A stretch of 53,740 nt of DNA, taken from the NCBI GenBank assembly GCA_016870455.1, contig VGBN01000004.1:1-53740 (forward strand), written 5' to 3'. The stretch comes from Actinomycetota bacterium (lineage in GTDB: Bacteria; Actinomycetota; Actinomycetes; Nanopelagicales; Nanopelagicaceae). Below, one piece after another: positions 47,096 through 53,740 of the stretch; the first letter of the stretch is position 1, and the number at the start of each line of letters is the position of its first letter. A program made the position numbers and the translations under genes. The notes beneath the pieces are model-generated. The model searched no databases and was not told the DNA's origin. It worked only from the letters and a program-made list of their open reading frames with translations.

Positions 47096-47380
47096 TTACT
47101 TGGCCTTCTCAAGAATCTCAACCACACGCCAGCGTTTGGTCGCTGATAGTGGACGAGTCTCCATAATTAAAACGCGATCGCCGATGCCAGCTGAGTTGCT
47201 TTCATCATGCGCTTTTAACTTGCGAGAGCGAGTCAAAACCTTGCTGTACATGCCGTGCTTAATTCGATCTTGAATTGCAACCACAACAGTTTTATCCATC
47301 TTGTCGCTGGTAACAATTCCTTCACGGGTTTTACGGAATGGACGCTCTACCGAGTTAGCTGATGCTTTTTCTTTACTCAT
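47096..47380 (-). CDS. rpsQ: 30S ribosomal protein S17
   Basis: The 94-residue OB-fold protein binds 16S helices early in assembly. Core features are [19 protein letters not shown], then [20 protein letters not shown] and the ending KRWRVVEIL. Its ATG overlaps the rpmC stop as ATGA. Confidence 0.97.
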   Translation of the reverse strand: MSKEKASANSVERPFRKTREGIVTSDKMDKTVVVAIQDRIKHGMYSKVLTRSRKLKAHDESNSAGIGDRVLIMETRPLSATKRWRVVEILEKAK

Positions 47381-47592
47381 GCGCTCACTCCAATCCCTAG
47401 TTCACGTTCACGTAAAATTGTGTAAATTCGTGCAATCTCTTTACGCACAGCAGTTAATCGACCATGGTTTTCTAATTGGCCAGTAGCTGCTTGGAAGCGA
47501 AGGTTAAATAACTCTTCCTTTGCCTCACGCAACTTCTCATTTAACTCATCAGTTGAACTAGCGCGTAATGTTTCAGCAGTAGTAGATGACAT
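47377..47592 (-). CDS. rpmC: 50S ribosomal protein L29
   Basis: L29 is a two-helix protein near the exit tunnel and part of the SRP/trigger-factor docking site. The start is ATG 47592 (71 residues), which shares a base with the rplP stop (TAATG). The upstream ATG 47622 would run into rplP. The core reads [19 protein letters not shown] and [20 protein letters not shown]. Confidence 0.96.
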   Translation of the reverse strand: MSSTTAETLRASSTDELNEKLREAKEELFNLRFQAATGQLENHGRLTAVRKEIARIYTILRERELGIGVSA

Positions 47593-48005
47593 TAGAACTC
47601 CTCTCGGCGAACAACTCGGCACTTCATCGGCAACTTGTGCATCGCACGAGTCATTGCCTCATTTGCAACCGCCTCAGTTACACCTGAAATTTCAAACATA
47701 ACTCGACCTGGTTTCACATTTGCAATCCACCACTCAGGTGAACCTTTACCAGAACCCATACGAGTTTCAGCAGGCTTCTTAGTTAATGGACGATCTGGAT
47801 AAATATTGATCCAAACCTTTCCACCACGCTTGATGTGACGGGTCATGGCAATACGGGCTGCTTCAATTTGGCGGTTAGTTACATATGCTGGCTCCATCGC
47901 CTGCACACCATAATCACCAAAAGCAACTGCAGTTCCACCCTTTGCTTTTCCAGCACGCTTTGGGTGATGTTGTTTACGATGCTTAACACGACGTGGAATT
48001 AACAT
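47592..48005 (-). CDS. rplP: 50S ribosomal protein L16
   Basis: The 137-residue protein contacts A-site tRNA and organises the peptidyl transferase centre. It starts [19 protein letters not shown], has [10 protein letters not shown]-like helices ([20 protein letters not shown]), and [19 protein letters not shown]. It shares one base with each neighbour's stop or start. Confidence 0.97.
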   Translation of the reverse strand: MLIPRRVKHRKQHHPKRAGKAKGGTAVAFGDYGVQAMEPAYVTNRQIEAARIAMTRHIKRGGKVWINIYPDRPLTKKPAETRMGSGKGSPEWWIANVKPGRVMFEISGVTEAVANEAMTRAMHKLPMKCRVVRREEF

Positions 48006-48805
48006 TAGTTAGCCCCGCTCTCATCTGGTGAAACTGAGGTTGAAGATTCAGCAGCAGCAGCTCGCTCGGCAACAGTAGTTGTTGTTACCTCACCACGTGG
48101 GGCACGAGGTGCTCGGTTTGTACGATTTGGTTTAGGTGCTTTTGCTGCAGCTAATGCCGCAGCAGCTCGCTCAGCGCGAGATTCAATAACCTCACCCTTA
48201 TAAATCCAAACCTTAACGCCAAGACGTCCAAAGGTTGTGTGCGCCTCTGCAAAACCATAATCAATATCCGCACGAAGAGTATGGAGTGGAACTCTTCCTT
48301 CGCGATAAAACTCAGAACGGCTCATTTCAGCTCCACCCAAACGACCACCGCACTGCACACGAATTCCTTCAGCTCCTGCCTTTAATGCAGTTTGCATTCC
48401 CTTACGCATCGCACGGCGGAATGAAACACGAGCTGCTAATTGCTCAGCAATACCCTGTGCCACTAATTGCGCATCAGTCTCAGGATTTTTAACCTCAAGA
48501 ATATTTAACTGAACCTGCTTACCGGTTAGATTTTCTAGATCAATTCGAAGCTTGTCCGCCTCTTGACCACGTCGACCAATAACAATTCCAGGACGAGCGG
48601 TAAACAAATCGATTCGAACCTTTTCGCGAGTTCGCTCAATCTCAATTTTAGATACGCCAGCTCTTTCCATCTTCTTAGCCATAAGCTTTCGAATCAGGAT
48701 GTCCTCTTTTACATAGGCACCATAAAGTTTGTCGGCATACCAACGTGACTTGAAATCAGTGGTGATTCCCAAACGGAAGCCGTGTGGATTTATTTTTTGA
48801 CCCAT
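48005..48805 (-). CDS. rpsC: 30S ribosomal protein S3
   Basis: S3 forms part of the mRNA entry channel. The 266-residue protein has [12 protein letters not shown] at the start, a KH domain with [18 protein letters not shown], and the C-terminal [11 protein letters not shown]. The last ~45 residues are an Ala/Arg/Pro-rich tail, longer than the E. coli protein (233 residues) but common in actinobacteria. It starts right after the rplV stop with no spacer. Confidence 0.97.
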   Translation of the reverse strand: MGQKINPHGFRLGITTDFKSRWYADKLYGAYVKEDILIRKLMAKKMERAGVSKIEIERTREKVRIDLFTARPGIVIGRRGQEADKLRIDLENLTGKQVQLNILEVKNPETDAQLVAQGIAEQLAARVSFRRAMRKGMQTALKAGAEGIRVQCGGRLGGAEMSRSEFYREGRVPLHTLRADIDYGFAEAHTTFGRLGVKVWIYKGEVIESRAERAAAALAAAKAPKPNRTNRAPRAPRGEVTTTTVAERAAAAESSTSVSPDESGAN

Positions 48806-49384
48806 TTACTCGGCCTTCCCTTTAGTTGCAGCCTTTTTGGCTGGCGCTTTTTTAGCAGTTGCCTTCTTGGCAGCTGCCTTCTTTGCTACTGGCTTATCAG
48901 GTAATGCATCAGCTGCCTTAGTTGGCGCTGGTGTATCTGCAATAACCGCCGGCTTTCGTTGTGCCTTTGGCTTTTGCATCTGAGAAGCTTTCAAATTCTT
49001 ATTAACGCGATAATTCTTGTCATCAGATAAGACCAGAGTTACTTGAGATGAACGTTTGTTAATTGCAAATCCCCTACCTTGCGCACGTGGACGGTATCGC
49101 TTCATGGTAAAGCCCTCATCAACTAAAGCTTCAACAATCCAAAGCTCAGATGCATCACGAAGTGATGGATTCTTTTGCTTGGCATTGGCTACAGCGGATG
49201 CAATTAATGAGTAAATCGCAGCACCCAACTCAGGTTGGTTAGCAAACTTCATCATGTTTAGTGCTTCATCTGCACGCTTGCCGCGAACAAGATTTACAAC
49301 TCGTCGAGCTTTTTGTGGTGTGGCACGTAAATCACGAAGCACAGCTCGTGAAATCAATGCAGCAGAAGTATCGATGTTACTCAC
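48806..49384 (-). CDS. rplV: 50S ribosomal protein L22 with basic C-terminal extension
   Basis: L22 lines the exit tunnel with a long beta-hairpin. The core is within the first ~125 residues ([20 protein letters not shown], then [20 protein letters not shown]). The remaining ~65 residues are low-complexity, rich in Ala, Lys and Pro ([19 protein letters not shown]). The start is GTG 49384, overlapping the rpsS stop by eight bases as GTGAGTAA. Confidence 0.96.
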   Translation of the reverse strand: MSNIDTSAALISRAVLRDLRATPQKARRVVNLVRGKRADEALNMMKFANQPELGAAIYSLIASAVANAKQKNPSLRDASELWIVEALVDEGFTMKRYRPRAQGRGFAINKRSSQVTLVLSDDKNYRVNKNLKASQMQKPKAQRKPAVIADTPAPTKAADALPDKPVAKKAAAKKATAKKAPAKKAATKGKAE

Positions 49385-49661
49385 TTACTACCGCCTTTCC
49401 ATCTGCACGAGAGTGACCTTTAAAGGTGCGAGTTGGTGAGAACTCACCAAGTTTGTGACCAATCATCGCTTCGGTAATAAAAACTGGTACATGTTTGCGG
49501 CCATCATGAACTGCAATGGTGTGACCAATCATCTCTGGTGTAATCATTGAGCGACGTGACCAAGTTTTAATAACATTTTTGGTGTTCTTCTCATTTTGCT
49601 CAGCTACCTTTTTAGATAGATGAAGATCAACGAAAGGACCCTTCTTCAAACTGCGTGGCAT
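49377..49661 (-). CDS. rpsS: 30S ribosomal protein S19
   Basis: The 94-residue head protein contacts S13 and tRNA. It opens [18 protein letters not shown] and has [20 protein letters not shown] and [21 protein letters not shown] precedes ATG 49661. It follows rplB by 14 bases. Confidence 0.98.
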   Translation of the reverse strand: MPRSLKKGPFVDLHLSKKVAEQNEKNTKNVIKTWSRRSMITPEMIGHTIAVHDGRKHVPVFITEAMIGHKLGEFSPTRTFKGHSRADGKAVVSE

Positions 49662-49675
49662 CTTAAGATCCCCCC

Positions 49676-50509
49676 TTATCTCTTCTTATTGGACTTACGT
49701 CGACGGATAATCAAAGAATCACTTGCCTTCTTTTTGCGAGTGCGCTTTTCAGGCAGACCCCAAGGTGAGACTGGATGACGTCCACCAGATGTCTTACCTT
49801 CACCACCACCATGTGGGTGATCAACTGGGTTCATAACTACACCACGAACAGATGGGCGCTTGCCCTTCCATCGCATCCGGCCAGCTTTTCCATAATTTAT
49901 ATTTGATTGTTCGGCATTTCCAACTGTGCCTACAGTGGCACGGCAACGAACATCAACATTTCTAATTTCACCAGATGGCATACGAAGTTGCGCGTATGGT
50001 CCATCCTTGGCAACTAGTTGAACAGCAGATCCTGCTGAGCGACCAATCTTTGCGCCACCACCTGGACGAAGTTCAATGGCATGAATCATTGTTCCAACTG
50101 GAATATTGCGAAGTGGCAGGTTATTTCCTGGCTTGATATCAGCAGATGCACCATTTTCAATTGCTGCACCTTGAGTTAATCCATCTGGTGCGATGATGTA
50201 ACGCTTCTCGCCATCGGCAAAGTGAATTAATGCAATATTGGCAGTGCGATTTGGATCGTATTCAATTTGAGCAACCTTTGCTGGAATGCCATCTTTATCA
50301 TTACGAACAAAATCAATTAATCTGTAGGCTCGCTTATGTCCGCCACCTTGATGGCGCATAGTTACTCGACCAGATGCATTTCGGCCACCCTTGGAATTAA
50401 TTGGGCGAACTAAAGATTTCTCTGGCTTTTGACGAGTGATCTCCTCAAAATCAGGAACGCTTGCGCCGCGCTGACCAGGTGTGGTCGGCCTTAGATTACG
50501 CAGTGCCAT
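49676..50509 (-). CDS. rplB: 50S ribosomal protein L2
   Basis: The 277-residue protein is needed for subunit association and peptidyl transfer. The conserved C-terminal segment [18 protein letters not shown] with its key histidine is intact, as is [30 protein letters not shown] precedes ATG 50509. It ends in a Lys/Arg-rich tail. A 39-base spacer separates it from rplW. Confidence 0.98.
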   Translation of the reverse strand: MALRNLRPTTPGQRGASVPDFEEITRQKPEKSLVRPINSKGGRNASGRVTMRHQGGGHKRAYRLIDFVRNDKDGIPAKVAQIEYDPNRTANIALIHFADGEKRYIIAPDGLTQGAAIENGASADIKPGNNLPLRNIPVGTMIHAIELRPGGGAKIGRSAGSAVQLVAKDGPYAQLRMPSGEIRNVDVRCRATVGTVGNAEQSNINYGKAGRMRWKGKRPSVRGVVMNPVDHPHGGGEGKTSGGRHPVSPWGLPEKRTRKKKASDSLIIRRRKSNKKR

Positions 50510-50548
50510 TTATCTTCTCCCTATTCCTATTCAAGTCCCAATCCCCCG

Positions 50549-50842
50549 TTAGGAGACTGGTCCTCCAAAGATGTCGATCCGTTGTCCAGCTGCCACATGC
50601 ACAATTGCACGCTTTGTATCTTTACGCTTTCCAAAACCAATCGCAGTTCGCTTACGCTTACCTTCACGATTCATGGTGTTAACACTTAATACCTTTACAT
50701 TAAATACCTTCTCAACAGCGATCTTGATCTCTGTCTTGTTGGCATCCGGTGCAACTAAAAATGTGTACTTATTGCCATCTAGCAATGAGTAGGACTTTTC
50801 TGATACCACTGGTGCTAGTAATACATCACGGTAGTTTTTCAT
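50549..50842 (-). CDS. rplW: 50S ribosomal protein L23
   Basis: This is a 97-residue docking protein for trigger factor and SRP at the exit tunnel. It shows [39 protein letters not shown] and the basic loop [19 protein letters not shown]. Its ATG overlaps the rplD stop as ATGA. Confidence 0.97.
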   Translation of the reverse strand: MKNYRDVLLAPVVSEKSYSLLDGNKYTFLVAPDANKTEIKIAVEKVFNVKVLSVNTMNREGKRKRTAIGFGKRKDTKRAIVHVAAGQRIDIFGGPVS

Positions 50843-51516
50843 GCAGATACTCCTACTTCACTCTCACGGGCAATCGCTGTTGCACCTTTGCCAGTTGCAG
50901 GACCTGCAATAAAGTCACGCAGTGCTCCTTCTGAGAAGATCACATCATCTGCGACCAAAACATCATATGCATTTAATTGATCATTAACGATTAGGTGTAG
51001 ATCATCATGATTTCTAAGAGCAAGCCAAGCTGCATTCTCAGTTCGTGATAAGACAACTAATAAATTTTTACGATCAGAAAATTGGCGCACAGCTGCGATG
51101 GCGGCCTTAGTTGTAGTTGCCTCCACAATTCCACTTACCGCATGGATGCGGGATGCGCGTTGGCGATCAGATAAAACTCCCTTAAGCGCTGCCGCAATCA
51201 TTTTCTTTGGTGTGCGTTGGTCATACTTACGGGGTACTGGTCCATGAGCCACACCACCATGACGTTGGTTTGGTGAACGAGTTGAACCCTGACGAGCACG
51301 ACCTGTTCCCTTTTGCTTAAATGGCTTCTTTCCACCACCAGAGACCTCACCACGGTTTTTAGCCTTGTGAGTTCCAGCTCTAGCTGCTGCTAATTGCGCA
51401 ACTACTACTTGGTGGATCAACGGCACATTTGCCTGCACATCAAATATTGCTGCTGGTAAATCAATTGAGCCAGTTGGTTTGCCTGAAATATCTTTAACCT
51501 CAATCTTTAATGACAT
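50839..51516 (-). CDS. rplD: 50S ribosomal protein L4
   Basis: This is a 225-residue tunnel protein and S10-operon regulator in E. coli. The extended loop region includes [20 protein letters not shown] and [20 protein letters not shown]. Its start shares a base with the rplC stop (TAATG). No S10-type leader recognisable as the E. coli one was seen upstream of rpsJ. Confidence 0.97.
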   Translation of the reverse strand: MSLKIEVKDISGKPTGSIDLPAAIFDVQANVPLIHQVVVAQLAAARAGTHKAKNRGEVSGGGKKPFKQKGTGRARQGSTRSPNQRHGGVAHGPVPRKYDQRTPKKMIAAALKGVLSDRQRASRIHAVSGIVEATTTKAAIAAVRQFSDRKNLLVVLSRTENAAWLALRNHDDLHLIVNDQLNAYDVLVADDVIFSEGALRDFIAGPATGKGATAIARESEVGVSA

Positions 51517-52211
51517 TAGGCACCTGCCTTACTGTTAACTGTTTCAGCTGCAGCTTTCTTTGCTGCTGAACGAATAAATACCGTGCCGCCAATTGCACCT
51601 GGAACTGAACCGCGCACCAATATTTTGTTGGTGGCAGCATCAACTGAGTGCACTAAAAGATTTTGGGTAGTGACGGTGTCAATTCCCATTCGACCCATCA
51701 TGCGCTTGCCCTTAAATACACGTCCTGGTGTGGTTCGGTTACCAATCGATCCAGACATACGATGTTTCTTATCAACACCATGGGCAGCACCAATTCCAGA
51801 AAAACCATGGCGCTTCATAACACCAGCAGTTCCCTTACCTCTGGAGGTGCCAGTAGCATCAACTATCTCACCAGCTGCAAAAACATCTGCCGTTAGCTCT
51901 TGACCAACTGAATAACCTTCAGTTGAAGAGATTCGAAGCTCTGCGACATTTGCCCGAGGTGTAACAGATGCCTTAGCAAATTGCCCAACCTCTGGCTTAG
52001 TAACTTTCTTAGGTTCAATTGCACCAAACGCTAATTGCACAGCGTTGTAACCATCTTTTTCCAGTGTACGAATCTCAGTGACCACACATGGTCCAGCCTC
52101 AATCACAGTAACTGGCACAATTTTATTTTGGGAATCAAAAACTTGAGTCATGCCCAGCTTCGTACCCAAGATGCCTTTAATGGCGGCAGATCTTGATTGC
52201 GTAGTTGTCAT
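51516..52211 (-). CDS. rplC: 50S ribosomal protein L3
   Basis: This is a 231-residue assembly protein that reaches the peptidyl transferase centre. It has [20 protein letters not shown], then the conserved [20 protein letters not shown] and [13 protein letters not shown]. The N-terminal nine residues precede the conserved core. GGGAAGAT precedes ATG 52211, and the C-terminus is Ala-rich. Confidence 0.97.
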   Translation of the reverse strand: MTTTQSRSAAIKGILGTKLGMTQVFDSQNKIVPVTVIEAGPCVVTEIRTLEKDGYNAVQLAFGAIEPKKVTKPEVGQFAKASVTPRANVAELRISSTEGYSVGQELTADVFAAGEIVDATGTSRGKGTAGVMKRHGFSGIGAAHGVDKKHRMSGSIGNRTTPGRVFKGKRMMGRMGIDTVTTQNLLVHSVDAATNKILVRGSVPGAIGGTVFIRSAAKKAAAETVNSKAGA

Positions 52212-52225
52212 TTTTTTATCTTCCC

Positions 52226-52534
52226 TTAGAGCTTGATCTCAATATCAACGCCAGCTGGCAAATCAAGACGCATCAAAGAGTCAACTGTTTTAGGTGTTGG
52301 ATCGATGATGTCGATTAGGCGCTTGTGAGTGCGCATCTCAAAGTGCTCGCGGCTATCTTTATATTTGTGTGGAGAGCGAATAACACAGTAAGTGTTTTTC
52401 TCAGTAGGCAGCGGAACTGGACCTGCGACGGTAGCACCAGTGCGCTCAACAGTTTCAACGATTTTCTTCGCTGAAGTGTCAATTACCTCATGGTCATACG
52501 CCTTAAGCCTAATGCGGATCTTTTGTCCGGCCAT
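52226..52534 (-). CDS. rpsJ: 30S ribosomal protein S10
   Basis: This is a 102-residue head protein that also serves transcription antitermination as NusE. It begins [20 protein letters not shown], includes [20 protein letters not shown] and ends [19 protein letters not shown] precedes ATG 52534. It is the first gene of the S10 cluster and follows tuf by 79 bases, in which a stem-loop lies. Confidence 0.98.
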   Translation of the reverse strand: MAGQKIRIRLKAYDHEVIDTSAKKIVETVERTGATVAGPVPLPTEKNTYCVIRSPHKYKDSREHFEMRTHKRLIDIIDPTPKTVDSLMRLDLPAGVDIEIKL

Positions 52535-52567
52535 TTTGCTTCTCCTTTACTAGTTAAAACTTTTTAG

Positions 52568-52605
52568 TTATCTCTGGGCCACTATTTAAAGCAGCCCAGA
52601 AATAA
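52568..52605 (-). other. Stem-loop between tuf and rpsJ
   Basis: Arms of 12 bases (TTATTTCTGGGC and GCCCAGAGATAA on minus) pair with one U-G wobble around a 14-base loop, eight bases past the tuf stop. No U-run follows on minus, although one does on plus. It may be an attenuator or a processing site separating tuf from the S10 operon. Confidence 0.55.
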
Positions 52606-52613
52606 TTCTTTTT

Positions 52614-53740
52614 TTACTTAACGATCTTTGTTACGCGACCTGCACCAACAGTGCGGCCACCTTCACGGATCGCAAAGCGAAGTCCCTCTTCCATCGCAAC
52701 TGGCTGAATCAGAGTTACAGTCATAGCGGTGTTATCGCCAGGCATAACCATTTCAGTACCAGAAGGAAGTGTTACAACACCAGTTACGTCAGTTGTACGG
52801 AAGTAGAACTGAGGACGGTAGTTGTTAAAGAATGGTGTGTGACGACCACCCTCATCCTTTGACAGGATGTAAGCAGAGGCTTCGAAATCTGTGTGAGGTG
52901 TAATTGAGCCAGGCTTGCAAACAACCTGACCACGCTCAACATCTTCACGCTTAGTTCCACGAAGAAGAAGACCAACGTTTTCGCCAGCCTGACCCTCATC
53001 AAGTAACTTACGGAACATTTCAACGCCAGTAACAATTGTCTTCTGTGCATCAGTGCGGATACCAACGATTTCAACCTCTTCGTTGACCTTAACAATTCCG
53101 CGCTCAATACGACCAGTAACAACAGTTCCGCGACCAGTAATAGTGAATACATCCTCTACTGGCATTAGGAATGGCTTATCAGTCTCACGAGTTGGTTGTG
53201 GAATGAAGTTATCAACTTGATTCATTAGCTCAAGTAGCGCATCAACCCACTTCTGGTCACCTTCTAGTGCCTTAAGAGCTGAGATACGAACGATTGGAGT
53301 CTTATCTCCTGGGAACTCATACTTGTTTAGAAGTTCACGAACTTCCATTTCAACAAGCTCAAGAATTTCAGCATCATCAACCATGTCTGACTTATTTAAT
53401 GCAACAACGATTGAAGGTACGCCTACCTGACGAGCAAGTAGTACGTGCTCCTTAGTTTGTGGCATTGGACCATCAGTTGCAGCAACTACCAAAATTGCGC
53501 CATCCATCTGTGCTGCACCAGTGATCATATTCTTGATGTAGTCAGCGTGACCTGGACAGTCAACGTGTGCGTAGTGACGCTTCTCAGTTTGGTACTCAAT
53601 GTGCGCGATAGAGATAGTAATACCGCGTTGACGCTCTTCTGGCGCCTTATCAATTTGATCAAAATTCATCAGCGGATTTACATCCGGGAACTTGTCATGA
53701 AGCACCTTGGAAATTGCCGCAGTAAGAGTTGTCTTACCGT
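52614..53740 (-). CDS. tuf: Elongation factor Tu, 5' end outside the window
   Basis: This GTPase delivers aminoacyl-tRNA to the ribosome. About 374 of an expected ~397 residues are present; the first ~23 lie beyond the right edge. The frame opens in the P-loop ([12 protein letters not shown]), then switch I RGITIS, G3 [21 protein letters not shown]4 NKSDM and G5 SALKAL, domain 2 with [15 protein letters not shown] and domain 3 ending [10 protein letters not shown]. An internal GTG at 53705 is not the start. Confidence 0.98.
   Translation of the reverse strand, partial: GKTTLTAAISKVLHDKFPDVNPLMNFDQIDKAPEERQRGITISIAHIEYQTEKRHYAHVDCPGHADYIKNMITGAAQMDGAILVVAATDGPMPQTKEHVLLARQVGVPSIVVALNKSDMVDDAEILELVEMEVRELLNKYEFPGDKTPIVRISALKALEGDQKWVDALLELMNQVDNFIPQPTRETDKPFLMPVEDVFTITGRGTVVTGRIERGIVKVNEEVEIVGIRTDAQKTIVTGVEMFRKLLDEGQAGENVGLLLRGTKREDVERGQVVCKPGSITPHTDFEASAYILSKDEGGRHTPFFNNYRPQFYFRTTDVTGVVTLPSGTEMVMPGDNTAMTVTLIQPVAMEEGLRFAIREGGRTVGAGRVTKIVK

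Noticed and set aside
52784-53152. Open frame of 122 codons within tuf
   Set aside because: It is a shifted reading of highly biased tuf codons with Leu/Ser/Val-rich nonsense sequence.

Overview
The window looks like chromosome from a streamlined, moderately AT-rich actinobacterium, most like the freshwater acI (Nanopelagicales) type. This is an inference from gene content and order, since no database search was possible. Actinobacterial markers are GuaB3, a polyphosphate-glucokinase-like ROK kinase, a PerM/DUF6350-like membrane protein beside sucCD, a GroEL with a His-rich tail next to groES, a CIRCE operator, and the order glmM-glmS-alr-tsaE-tsaB-rimI-tsaD-groES-groEL. Gaps between genes are very short, and neighbouring genes often overlap by 1, 4 or 8 bases. 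Nearly every gene is on the minus strand; only the UgpC/MsiK-type ATPase and the PIG-L deacetylase are on plus. No tRNA, rRNA, insertion sequence or CRISPR array was seen, and no stretch over 300 bases lacks a gene.

Layout from left to right. 1-2.9 kb: the start of a BMP-family (nucleoside-type) ABC importer, with a partial ATPase and two BMP-domain binding proteins. 2.9-5.2 kb: trpS and a CNNM/CorC-type membrane protein, overlapping the second BMP gene. 5.2-6.5 kb: an orphan sugar-importer ATPase with its own promoter, hairpins and terminator. 6.5-13 kb: a central-metabolism run transcribed as sucC-sucD-PerM-like-folD-DUF3017-like-mdh-icd. 13-18.7 kb: pcrA, a PIG-L deacetylase, a secreted cyclophilin, guaB3 and ppgK. 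18.7-23.3 kb: tsaE, a fused tsaB-rimI, tsaD, then groES-groEL under a CIRCE element. 23.3-29.7 kb: a branched-chain-amino-acid-type ABC importer (livGFHMK) translationally linked to a secreted alpha/beta hydrolase and to alr. 29.7-34.6 kb: alr, a PAP2 phosphatase, glmS and glmM (cell-wall precursors). 34.6-53.7 kb: rplM-rpsI, truA, and the alpha, spc and S10 ribosomal operons with secY, adk, map, infA and rpmJ, ending in a partial tuf.

The most interesting signals are three. (1) The 135-base gap between rpmJ and rpsM has segments arranged exactly as an H-type pseudoknot with an inner hairpin, just upstream of rpsM. This is the place where E. coli S4 controls its alpha operon, so it may be an undescribed actinobacterial autoregulatory leader. 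A pair of identical 10-bp palindromes lies beside it. (2) A 6.3-kb block of Liv-type importer plus secreted hydrolase, overlapping the end of alr and closed by a strong terminator, interrupts the usual alr-tsaE neighbourhood and looks like a dedicated extracellular scavenging unit. (3) A 12-bp perfect hairpin lies inside the first codons of truA, placed like a terminator for rpoA-rplQ. Several genes without a Shine-Dalgarno sequence have a -10-like hexamer 5-7 bases before the start codon, suggesting leaderless transcripts.
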